Positions 54,826 to 62,968 of a stretch of DNA of 64,000 nt are shown in pieces (the stretch's first letter is position 1; every line of letters starts with the position of its first letter). This stretch comes from Comamonas sp. KCTC 72670 (GTDB lineage Bacteria > Myxococcota > Myxococcia > Myxococcales > Myxococcaceae): positions 238,233 to 302,232 of the forward strand of contig BNCN01000012.1 of NCBI GenBank assembly GCA_014656495.1. Direction: 5' to 3'. A program made the translations under genes and the position numbers. The notes below the pieces were generated by a model, which was not told where the DNA came from, searched no databases, and saw nothing but the letters and a program-made list of their open reading frames with translations.

Positions 54826-55100
54826 GGCCCGACCTCTGACACCGCGTCCGCGGGCGCCGCGACGCGCCGGGCCACCAGCCTGGCCAGGTCGCCCACCGTG
54901 CGCACGCCCTGCGCGTCCTCTTCGGACAAGCGGATGCGGAAGCGGTTCTCCAGCCCCACCGCGAGCACCGTGAGCCCCAGGCTGTCCAACTGGAGGTCGC
55001 GCACCAGGTCCTGCGCGGGCTCCACGGCGCCCTTCCACTCCAGCTCGTCGGTGACGATGCGGTGAATCTCGGTGATGACCTCCAATTCGCGCTCAACCAC
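54822..55100 (-). CDS. Acyl carrier protein
   Basis: 92 residues from GTG 55100, with GGAGGT at 55106-55111 (minus-strand reading). Helix 1 is EVITEIHRIVTDELEW, and the phosphopantetheine site is Ser40 in DLQLDSLGLTVLAVGLE. The DSL motif and following helix are intact. The C-terminus extends about ten residues beyond a normal ACP (APADAVSEVGP). It overlaps the methyltransferase gene by eight bases and the AMP-ligase gene by four, so translation of all three is coupled. It should carry the acyl group activated by the AMP ligase. Confidence 0.9.
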   Translation of the reverse strand: MVERELEVITEIHRIVTDELEWKGAVEPAQDLVRDLQLDSLGLTVLAVGLENRFRIRLSEEDAQGVRTVGDLARLVARRVAAPADAVSEVGP

Positions 55101-55668
55101 GTGGCACCTCCGGAATGAAGCGGGGACGGTGGGAGAACGCCTGCGCGTACGCCTCACCCAGCGCCGCTTCCTCCGCGCGGATTCGCACGGAGAGGAGCGC
55201 CGCGTTGCCCACCGTGAAGACAACCGCCGTCCACCATGCCCCATGGATGAGCGGCACACACGCCAACTCCAACACCACCGCGACATAGTTGGGGTGGCGC
55301 AGGAAGCGGTAGGGGCCTCCCGTCACCGGGGCCAGCCCCGGCACCACGATGATGCGCGAGTTCCACCGGCTGCCCAGGGTGATGATGGCCCAGTACCGCA
55401 GCCCCTGTGCCAGCACCGCGCCGCCGAGCGCCACCCAGCCCCACACGCCCGGAAAGGCGCGCTGGAGCAGGAACACCTCCGCCACGCAGGCGAACAGGAA
55501 GAGCGTGTGGAACACCACCATGAAGCGGTAGTGCTTCTGCCCGGTCTCCACGCCGCCTTGCGCGAAGGCCAGGGCGGCGTTGCGATTGGAGAGCACCAGC
55601 TCCAACACGCGCTCGGCGACCAGCACGCCCATGAAGGTCAGGAAGACGGCCTGCGTGAAGGTCACCAT
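55093..55668 (-). CDS. Isoprenylcysteine carboxyl methyltransferase-family membrane protein
   Basis: 191 residues from ATG 55668. Helices at about 3-22 (AVFLTFMGVLVAERVLELVL), 47-68 (RFMVVFHTLFLFACVAEVFLL) and 75-95, then the ICMT C-terminal block VTGGPYRFLRHPNYVAVVLELACVPL followed by a final helix pair. The RHPNY signature is the SAM-binding part of bacterial ICMT/PEMT-like enzymes. In Streptomyces griseus the homologue SrsB O-methylates alkylresorcinols made by a type III PKS. Here it directly follows a type III PKS gene with a seven-base overlap, so the same role is likely. It acts in the membrane, suited to a lipid phenol substrate. Confidence 0.87.
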   Translation of the reverse strand: MVTFTQAVFLTFMGVLVAERVLELVLSNRNAALAFAQGGVETGQKHYRFMVVFHTLFLFACVAEVFLLQRAFPGVWGWVALGGAVLAQGLRYWAIITLGSRWNSRIIVVPGLAPVTGGPYRFLRHPNYVAVVLELACVPLIHGAWWTAVVFTVGNAALLSVRIRAEEAALGEAYAQAFSHRPRFIPEVPRG

Positions 55669-56744
55669 CGCAGCAGCACCATCTCCGCGCCGAAGCCCGG
55701 GCCCATGGCCATCATCACGCCCCAGTCCCCGGGCCGCGCGTCGACCTGCTCCAGCGTCTCGCCCAGCACGAAGAGCACCGACGCGGAGGAGAGGTTGCCC
55801 ACCTCGCGCAGCGACGCCCACGAGCGCTCCAGCGACGCGGCGGGCAGCTCCAGCGCCTCCTCGAAGGCCTCCAGCACCTTGGGCCCGCCCGTGTGCGCCA
55901 CCCAGTGGCGGATGTCCCCGCGCGTGAGCCCGTGCTGCGCGAGGAAGCCATCCACGTTGCCCCGGATGTGGTCCTTCACCAACCCCGGCACCTTGGCGGA
56001 GAGCACCACCTTGAAGCCGGAGTCCACCACGTCCCAGCCCATGATGCGCTCGGTGTCCGGATAGAACACCGCGCGCGACGCCACCACGCGGGGCCCCTTC
56101 GCGCCGGGCACCTCCGCGCCCCGGAGCACCGCGCAGGCGGCGCCGTCACCGAAGAGGCCGGAGGCGATGATGTTGGGGATGGACAGGTCCTCGCGCTGCA
56201 GCGTCAACGAACACAGCTCCACGGCGACGAGCAGCGCGGTGTGCGTGGGGAAGCCGCGCAGGTAGTCCGCCGCGCGCGCCACACCCGCCGCGCCCGCCAC
56301 ACAGCCCAGCCCGAAGAGCGGCGTGCGCTTGATGTCCTCGCGGAAGCGCACGCGGTTGGCCAGCCGCGCGTCGATGCTGGGCGTGGAGATGCCCGTCACG
56401 GTGACGAAGAAGACGTGGTCCACGTCCGAGGGCGCGAGCCCCGCCGCGTCCAACGACTGCCGCACCACCGTCTCGCTCAGCTCCGTGGCCGCGCGAATCC
56501 AGGCGTCATTGCGCTGCTGGAACGTCACCAGCGGCGGATAGGCCTCCAGCGGCAGCGCCAGGTGCCGGCCGCCCACCTGCACGGCGCGGTGGAGGTCCTC
56601 CAGGCGCTCCAGGTTGAAGTGGCGCGTCGCCCATAGCTCGCGAAACGCGGCGATGAGCTGTTCCTGACTGGCGTAGTGCGGCGGAAGCGCACGTCCCACC
56701 GCGCGGATGAACGGCGAGCGGTCCTGGCCTGAAGCACTGAGCAT
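55662..56744 (-). CDS. Type III polyketide synthase (chalcone/stilbene synthase family)
   Basis: 360 residues from ATG 56744. The catalytic triad is Cys148 in LFGLGCVAGAAG, His284 in WVAHTGGP and Asn317 in VGNLSSASV. Closing motifs MGPGFGAEMVLL near the C-terminus and TGISTPSIDARLANR in the middle are typical of bacterial type III PKS of the alkylresorcinol/alkylpyrone group. These enzymes extend a long-chain acyl starter with malonyl-CoA and cyclise it to a resorcinol or pyrone. It is the first gene of a five-gene operon on the minus strand, promoter presumably in the 193-base gap to the metalloprotease gene. Residues lining the tunnel cannot be judged by eye, so chain length is unknown. Confidence 0.9.
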   Translation of the reverse strand: MLSASGQDRSPFIRAVGRALPPHYASQEQLIAAFRELWATRHFNLERLEDLHRAVQVGGRHLALPLEAYPPLVTFQQRNDAWIRAATELSETVVRQSLDAAGLAPSDVDHVFFVTVTGISTPSIDARLANRVRFREDIKRTPLFGLGCVAGAAGVARAADYLRGFPTHTALLVAVELCSLTLQREDLSIPNIIASGLFGDGAACAVLRGAEVPGAKGPRVVASRAVFYPDTERIMGWDVVDSGFKVVLSAKVPGLVKDHIRGNVDGFLAQHGLTRGDIRHWVAHTGGPKVLEAFEEALELPAASLERSWASLREVGNLSSASVLFVLGETLEQVDARPGDWGVMMAMGPGFGAEMVLLRW

Positions 56745-56937
56745 GGCGATCCCGGGGCATTCGCGTCGGGCCCGAGTTGACGCTGAATCGGAGACAGCGT
56801 CCAACGCGATTTGGGAGGCGCCTGCTGGAGTGTTGCCCGCCCACCGCGAGCCGCCGAGTGTCACGCGGATGACGCACACGGGCGGCCCCCCTGTCGAGGA
56901 AAGCCGACCACGCCCCTTCACAAGGGTTGAACGAACC

Positions 56938-58518
56938 TTAGCGCCGCGAGCACGCGGCCACGAGCAGCAGGAGGACCGCCCAGGTCAACCCGCCCGGCGC
57001 CGACGAACAGCCGCCCTCGTCACGCGGCGGCGCGGGTTCATTCGGGGCACCCGCGTCAGGCCCCGCCTCCGCGCCACCGTCCGGGTCGCCCCCGGTGCCA
57101 GCGTCGGCCCCACCGTCCGCGTCAGGCGCCACGCCACCGTCCGGGCCGGGGCCGGGAGGCGGCGTGTCGATGCAGGGCGCCCCGGAGTCCTCACCGGAGA
57201 TGCACAGCCGCCCATACCGGCCGACTCCCTCCAGCCGCCCGTCCACCACGGCGACGAGGACGTGGCTGGCGTCGGTCGCCGCCACCCGCGCGGACAGGGT
57301 GCCCGCGCCCTCCGCGCGGGCCACGCGCAGCACCTGCGTCGGCGTCACGGCGGCCACCAGCAGATGCACGGAAGGCAACGCGTCGCCTTCGGTGGACGTG
57401 AAGGACACCGTGACGGAAGGCCCGCCCCCTGCCACCTCGAAGTAGCGCGTCGACGCGGCGGCCACCCGGACGGACGGCTCGGACACCGGCAGCGCGCGCG
57501 GAGCCGCCGTCAGTCGCGCGTAGCCCTCGCCGCGCGCATAACCCGCGTCCAGCGCCCGGCGCGGCCCGGTGGCCAGGTTCCACAGCGCGAACTCCGCGAA
57601 GGCGGTGTCGAAGTCCGCGCCCCAGTCGCGCCGCAGCACCGTGTCCACCAGCACCGGCCAGCGGACCGACGGCGCCAGCACGCTCTCCTCCCACAGCGAG
57701 CGCACCACCCCGTCCCCGAAGCGCTCGCTCAGGAACTGGAAGTAGAGGCTCGAGCCATAGCTGAAGGACACCGCGGGCCCCTCCGGGTCCAGCACCAGGG
57801 TGCGGTCCGGACGCGACAGGTACGCGGCGGTGAAGCGCTCCAGGTCGTCCAGCGCGGGCCGGTAGTGCTCGCTGGCCCAGACCGCGGTGCCCTCGGACGC
57901 CACGCTGCCCAGGCCGGGGTGATAGGCGGCCTGCACCGCGTGGAAGAACTCGTGGCTGGCGAGGATGTCCACCGCCTCGTCATAGGAGGGGTAGTTGTAC
58001 CCCGCGAAGTCGTTCTCCTGGAGCATGTGCCCGGTGCAGCGCGACGTCTCCTCCAGACAGCCGTCCAGCCGGAACGCGCCGTCCGCGACGCCGCCGAAGT
58101 CCACCAGATACACGTCGAAGCGGTCGTCACCGCCGTTGTCGCTCCCCACCCAGCCATCATCCGGCGGCAGGCGGAAGCCCAGGCCTTCGTAGAAGACCGC
58201 GACGCGGTCATACGCGGCTGCGACGGTGTCCACCGCGTCCGGGACGCCGTTCCCATCCGCGTCCGCCAGCGGCACCGCGTTGGAGCCGGCGCGGGAGAAG
58301 TGGATTCGGAAGCGCCCCCCAGGGGACACGACCGACTCCACCGCCTCCCCCTCGTCGAAGCGCGGCGGCATCGACGAGGGCGAGGTGGGGCGCGCTCCCG
58401 CTTGCAGTCCCGCCTCCCACGTCACGAACGCATCGTGCCGCTCGTGCGGTTCACGCGGAGCCTGCTGGACAGGTCCACACCCGAAAGGGAGCAGCAGGAG
58501 CAGCGCCCGGAGCCTCAT
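56938..58518 (-). CDS. MYXO-CTERM-anchored putative metalloprotease (MXAN_6640 type)
   Basis: 526 residues from ATG 58518, overlapping the HmuY-like stop by four bases. A signal peptide with a possible lipobox (LLPFGC) starts the protein. A Ca-binding-like loop is DADGNGVPDAVD. The zinc motif HEFFHAVQAAYHPG lies at about residue 190 with SEGTAVWASEHY behind it, so a zincin metalloprotease is likely. The middle holds beta domains. The C-terminus has Asp/Gly/Pro-rich repeats, then GGCSSAPGG, a hydrophobic helix (LTWAVLLLLVAA) and CSRR: a MYXO-CTERM sorting tail. I recall proteins of this shape named after MXAN_6640. It is coupled to the HmuY-like gene and thus probably iron-regulated. Confidence 0.82.
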   Translation of the reverse strand: MRLRALLLLLPFGCGPVQQAPREPHERHDAFVTWEAGLQAGARPTSPSSMPPRFDEGEAVESVVSPGGRFRIHFSRAGSNAVPLADADGNGVPDAVDTVAAAYDRVAVFYEGLGFRLPPDDGWVGSDNGGDDRFDVYLVDFGGVADGAFRLDGCLEETSRCTGHMLQENDFAGYNYPSYDEAVDILASHEFFHAVQAAYHPGLGSVASEGTAVWASEHYRPALDDLERFTAAYLSRPDRTLVLDPEGPAVSFSYGSSLYFQFLSERFGDGVVRSLWEESVLAPSVRWPVLVDTVLRRDWGADFDTAFAEFALWNLATGPRRALDAGYARGEGYARLTAAPRALPVSEPSVRVAAASTRYFEVAGGGPSVTVSFTSTEGDALPSVHLLVAAVTPTQVLRVARAEGAGTLSARVAATDASHVLVAVVDGRLEGVGRYGRLCISGEDSGAPCIDTPPPGPGPDGGVAPDADGGADAGTGGDPDGGAEAGPDAGAPNEPAPPRDEGGCSSAPGGLTWAVLLLLVAACSRR

Positions 58519-59468
58519 GGCAGGAAGGCCCACTTCACGCGGAGCTGCGCCGCGCCGCTCGGCACACCCGACGGCAGGCTGTCGTTCGCGTTGCAGTGCT
58601 GCTGCACCGGCAGGTCGTAGTACGACGTCACCTCGAACTTCACGTGACGCCCGTCCGCCAGGCGGATGACGTAGACGTCGCCCGACATCTTGATGCAGCC
58701 CGTGTAGCTCCAGAAGCTGCTGAGCGCCATCGTCGGACCCGACAGGCCCGAGTCGTCCGGGATGAACTCGCACGTCTCGGTGTACCAGGCGTCCTTCTGG
58801 AAGCTCAGGCCCTCGGCCACGGACGTCACGTCCTCGAAGCGGGTGCCCTGGGGCAGCCGCGCCACGGAGACACAAGACGGGCCGGACGTTCCGCTGTTCA
58901 CCCGGATGTAGTAGCGGCGGAAGGCGATGTCCCAGTCGTGCGCGCCCAGCGCGGTCTGGTCATCGATGCTGACGCGCGCCAGGCCGTCCTGCGTGAAGCG
59001 CGCGTAGGTGTAGGACTGGTTCACGTTCAGGCCACCCGCCCGGGCGTCGACGTACGAATGGAACTCGCCCGCCGGCGCGTCCTCCTCGTACATCTCCGTC
59101 GTCGACGCGGTGGTGAGCAGGTTCAGCCGGTCGATGCTCTGCTCGCTGCACGGCACCGCGTTGGTGCACGCGGGCTCGGGCTCCGTGCCCGCGTCCGGCT
59201 CGGGCTCCGTGCCCGCGTCCGGCTCGGGCTCCGTGCCCGCGTCCGGCTCGGGCTCCGGGTCGGTGCCAGCGTCCGGCACCGGGTCCGTGCCCGAGTCCGC
59301 TGGCGGAGTCCCCGAATCCGTCTGTCCCGCGTCGGGCACCGGAGTGGGGTCCTCTTCGGACGAACCACAGTTCACCAGCAGGACCAGCGCCATGGCCACG
59401 GCGGCCAGCACCCACAGCCCCTGCGTCCCGGCATCCCTCTGCATCATGTGTTCGGTGTGACTCTTCAT
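58515..59468 (-). CDS. HmuY-like heme-binding lipoprotein
   Basis: 317 residues from ATG 59468 with GGGAG upstream. The lipobox is LLVNC (Cys ~33), followed by a long Asp/Glu/Pro/Thr linker with repeats of EPEPDAGT. The C-terminal ~200 residues match the HmuY fold (TTASTTEMYEEDAPAGEFHSYVDARAG; DWDIAFRRYYIRVNSGTSGPSC; FWSYTGCIKMSGDVYVIRLADGRHVKFEVTSYY). HmuY of Porphyromonas is an outer-surface hemophore that takes heme from host proteins. The axial heme ligands cannot be assigned by eye. No TonB-dependent receptor is nearby. A Fur-box match lies ~104 bases upstream, so expression under iron starvation is likely. Confidence 0.85.
   Translation of the reverse strand: MKSHTEHMMQRDAGTQGLWVLAAVAMALVLLVNCGSSEEDPTPVPDAGQTDSGTPPADSGTDPVPDAGTDPEPEPDAGTEPEPDAGTEPEPDAGTEPEPACTNAVPCSEQSIDRLNLLTTASTTEMYEEDAPAGEFHSYVDARAGGLNVNQSYTYARFTQDGLARVSIDDQTALGAHDWDIAFRRYYIRVNSGTSGPSCVSVARLPQGTRFEDVTSVAEGLSFQKDAWYTETCEFIPDDSGLSGPTMALSSFWSYTGCIKMSGDVYVIRLADGRHVKFEVTSYYDLPVQQHCNANDSLPSGVPSGAAQLRVKWAFLP
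59173..59244 (-). repeat. Three perfect 24-base tandem repeats in the HmuY-like linker
   Basis: Three identical copies (59173-59196, 59197-59220, 59221-59244), each encoding the octapeptide EPEPDAGT read on the minus strand, followed by a degenerate 30-base copy at 59245-59274. Linker length could vary between strains. Confidence 0.9.
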
Positions 59469-59571
59469 CAGCAGCGCTCCCTCGGAGGATGCGGAGCCGG
59501 TGACCACCCACGGCCAGGCCAGAACGCGCACGGCGTCGTGCCCTTCCGGCTTCCACGCGGCGCACAGTATT

Positions 59572-59590
59572 GATAACGATTCTCATATTC
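59572..59590 (-). promoter_or_regulatory. Candidate Fur box upstream of the HmuY-like operon
   Basis: GATAACGATTCTCATATTC matches 14 of 19 positions of the classic Fur consensus (GATAATGATAATCATTATC). The flanking 59568-59620 is AT-rich in an otherwise GC-rich stretch. A weaker second match centres on ATAATCAT at 59606-59613. Binding would put the downstream HmuY and metalloprotease genes under iron control. Confidence 0.65.
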
Positions 59591-59728
59591 AATACCCTGT
59601 CCGTCATAATCATCATTCGAAGGACACCCCACGCCGGAAATGGCCGCGGTCCTCGCGAGCACGCGGGTGTCGCGTTTCGCGAAGCAAGGGCTACCGGGCC
59701 GACGGCGAGCGCGGCTTCCGAGCCCGCG

Positions 59729-60795
<1,067 letters not shown>

Positions 60796-60799
<4 letters not shown>

Positions 60800-61470
60800 G
60801 CGCGCACCCGCCGCCCGCGCCGCCGCGTCACGGACTCGGTCGCGAACACCGCCACGAACGCGAGCACCGCGGCCACGCCCGCGAGCTGCAACGCCTCCGC
60901 GTCCCGCCCCAACTGCGTGCGCTGGAAGATGGCCAGCGACAACGTCTGCGTGCGGCCCGGGATGTTGCCCGCCACCAGCACCGTGGCGCCGAACTCACCC
61001 AGCGCGCGAGAGAACGCCAGCAGTGCGCCCACCAGCACCCCGCGCCAGGCCAGCGGCAGCGTCACGCGGAAGAAGGCCCGCAGGCGCGAGTCGCCCAGCG
61101 TGCGCGCCACCGCGACAAGCCGGGGGTCCACCTCCTCGAAGCCGGAGCGCGCGGAGCGCACCAGCAGCGGGAACGCCATCACCGCGCTCGCCAGCACCAC
61201 CGCCCTGGGCGTGAAGACGACCTCCACGCCCCACGCATCCAGCACGCGGCCCAAGGGGCCATGACGGCCGAGCAACTCCAGCAGCACCAGGCCCACCGCC
61301 GTGGGAGGCAGCACCAACGGCAGGGTGAGCAGCGTCTCCACCACGCCCTTGCCTGGACCGTCCCACCGCGCCAGCGCGTACGCAGCCGCCACACCCAAGG
61401 GAAGGATGAGCAGCGTGGCCAGCACCGCCACCCACACCGTGAACAGCACCAGCTCCGCGACGCCCTCCAT
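60796..61470 (-). CDS. modB: Molybdate ABC transporter permease ModB
   Basis: 224 residues from ATG 61470, overlapping the modA stop by one base. Five to six transmembrane helices: LVLFTVWVAVLATLLILPLGVAAAYAL, VVETLLTLPLVLPPTAVGLVLLELLG, VVLASAVMAFPLLVRSA, VLVGALLAFSRALGEFGATVLVAG and LQLAGVAAVLAFVAVFA. The EAA loop for contact with ModC is RTLGDSRLRAFFRVTLPLAWRG and ALGEFGATVLVAGNIPGRTQTL is typical of ModB. It forms the channel through which ModA delivers molybdate. Confidence 0.92.
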
Positions 61471-62240
61471 CAAGGTGCCCGCGTCCCCGGCGCCGCCGCG
61501 GGCACACCGAAGCCGTGCCGCGCGAAGACCTTCCGGGCCGCGTCGGACTGGAGGAAGCGCACGTAGGCGCGCGCCGCCTCCGTCGCGTCGCCGCGGGTCA
61601 ACACCGCGGCGGGATACACGATGCGCGGCACGTCCTGCTCGGGCACCTGGAAGGCCACGCGCACACGCTTCGAATGCGCCGCGTCCGTGGAATACACCAC
61701 GCCCGCGTCCACGCGCCCGGTCTCCACCGCCGCCAGCGCCGCGCGCACGTTGAGCGCCGGAACGACCTTGGGCTCCAACGCCTCCCAGAGCCCCACCTTC
61801 ATCAGCCAGGCCTTCGCGTACACGCCGGCGGGCACCGCCTCCGGGTCCGCCAGCGACAACCGCTTGAGGCTCCGCAGCCCCGCCGGCGCGGACAGCTGCG
61901 CCTTCACGTCCGCCGGCACCACGACCACCAGCCGGTTGGACAGCAGGTCCACGCGGGTCGAGGGCGCGACGAGCCCCGCCTTCTCCACCGCGTCCATCTG
62001 CGCTTCGTCGGCGGAGAGGAAGACGTCCGCCGGCGCCCCCGCGATGACCTGACGCGCCAGGTCGCTGGAGGCCCCCAGGGAGAACTCCACCGTGTGCCCC
62101 GTGGCCTTCTTGAACGCCGGGGCCAGCTCCTGGAGCGCGTCCGTGGTGCTCACCGCCGCGAACACCAGCACCTTGTCCGCTCGGGCGAACGGTCCCGCCA
62201 GCAACGCGACAACGGCGCAGAGCAGGGTCAGATGACGCAT
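61470..62240 (-). CDS. modA: Molybdate-binding periplasmic protein ModA
   Basis: 256 residues from ATG 62240, with GAGGAG upstream. The signal peptide spans residues 1-21 (LLCAVVALLAGPFARA). The mature start VLVFAAVSTTDALQELAPAFKKATG matches ModA, with the first Ser contacting the oxyanion. Other ligands are in FSLGASSDLARQVIAGAPADVFLSAD and in TGRVDAGVVYSTDAAHSKRV, where Val-Tyr-Ser-Thr-Asp fits the canonical ModA binding loop. It binds molybdate or tungstate. It is the first gene of modABC and divergent from a MarR gene; a palindrome lies just upstream of its ribosome site. Confidence 0.92.
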   Translation of the reverse strand: MRHLTLLCAVVALLAGPFARADKVLVFAAVSTTDALQELAPAFKKATGHTVEFSLGASSDLARQVIAGAPADVFLSADEAQMDAVEKAGLVAPSTRVDLLSNRLVVVVPADVKAQLSAPAGLRSLKRLSLADPEAVPAGVYAKAWLMKVGLWEALEPKVVPALNVRAALAAVETGRVDAGVVYSTDAAHSKRVRVAFQVPEQDVPRIVYPAAVLTRGDATEAARAYVRFLQSDAARKVFARHGFGVPAAAPGTRAP

Positions 62241-62253
62241 GGCGTAGCTCCTC

Positions 62254-62272
62254 GCATATCTGAATAATACGC
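62254..62272. promoter_or_regulatory. Palindrome in the modA/marR divergent region
   Basis: The 19-base sequence GCATATCTGAATAATACGC is an imperfect inverted repeat: five of the six outer base pairs match (GCATAT against GCGTAT reversed). It sits 14 bases upstream of modA and 65 bases from the marR start. A MarR dimer site is a natural guess. It does not resemble a ModE box as far as I can tell. Confidence 0.4.
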
Positions 62273-62336
62273 GCCGCATTGTCGCCAGGTTCGCGGACGT
62301 CCAGACAACAGATTGACCCGCTCATGCGGGGCCGCT

Positions 62337-62849
62337 ATGGGATACTCCGTGTCACGGAAATTCCACAAAGAGGATGATGACGTCTCCGAGGACATGGAGA
62401 AGCTCCAGGGCCTGCTCCTCGCTTTGGGCCGGCGCCGTTCGCTCCGTGACCCCATCGCCAGCATGTGCGAGCAGCTCCAGTTCACCCCGCCGCAGGTCCA
62501 CGCCATCTTGTGGCTCGGCCGGGATGGAGCACTCACCATGGGCGACCTCGCGCGCCGGCTCGGCGTCACCGAGAAGACGGTGACGGGCGTTGTGGACCGG
62601 CTCGAGCGCCAGGGACACCTCGCGCGTGAGCGCAGCGCCACCGACCGCCGCGTCGTCCACTGCCGCCTCACCGATGACGGGCAGGCGACCTGGCAGCGGC
62701 TCGAGCGCCTCGTCTCCTCGGGGATGCGGCAGTTCCTGGGCATCCTCGATGGCGCCGACCGCAAGGCGCTCTTCTCCATCCTGGAGAAGCTGCTCAAGCG
62801 CATCGACACGCCGCCGACGCCGGCCGCGCCTCGCGAACGCTCGGCCTGA
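62337..62849 (+). CDS. MarR-family transcriptional regulator divergent from modABC
   Basis: About 170 residues from ATG 62337; TTG 62313 and GTG 62349 or later are alternative starts. A winged helix-turn-helix is clear: LTMGDLARRLGVTEKTVTGVVDRLERQGHLARERSATDRRVVHCRLTDDG. Helices flank it on both sides for dimerisation. The N-terminal segment RKFHKEDDDVSEDMEKL is acidic. The gene is divergent from modA across ~96 bases, so autoregulation together with modABC control is the usual outcome for this layout. Its ligand is unknown. Molybdate control by ModE would be the normal arrangement; no ModE gene is present. Confidence 0.85.
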   Translation: MGYSVSRKFHKEDDDVSEDMEKLQGLLLALGRRRSLRDPIASMCEQLQFTPPQVHAILWLGRDGALTMGDLARRLGVTEKTVTGVVDRLERQGHLARERSATDRRVVHCRLTDDGQATWQRLERLVSSGMRQFLGILDGADRKALFSILEKLLKRIDTPPTPAAPRERSA

Positions 62850-62968
62850 CGACCCGGCGAGCGCGCTGCCGCCTTCCTCCCTTCCAAGCCGGCTGACACG
62901 CGCCATTGCCCGAGGGGGCAGGAACCCCAGGGCGCGAGGCGGTCGCAGCTTGCCGGAGGGGGACGGCG

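Noticed and set aside
59173..59274. Possible CRISPR-like array
   Set aside because: The repeats are contiguous without spacers and encode an octapeptide in the HmuY-like linker.
62241..62336. ModE box upstream of modA
   Set aside because: I could not find the paired TATA-type half sites of ModE; only a different palindrome is visible.
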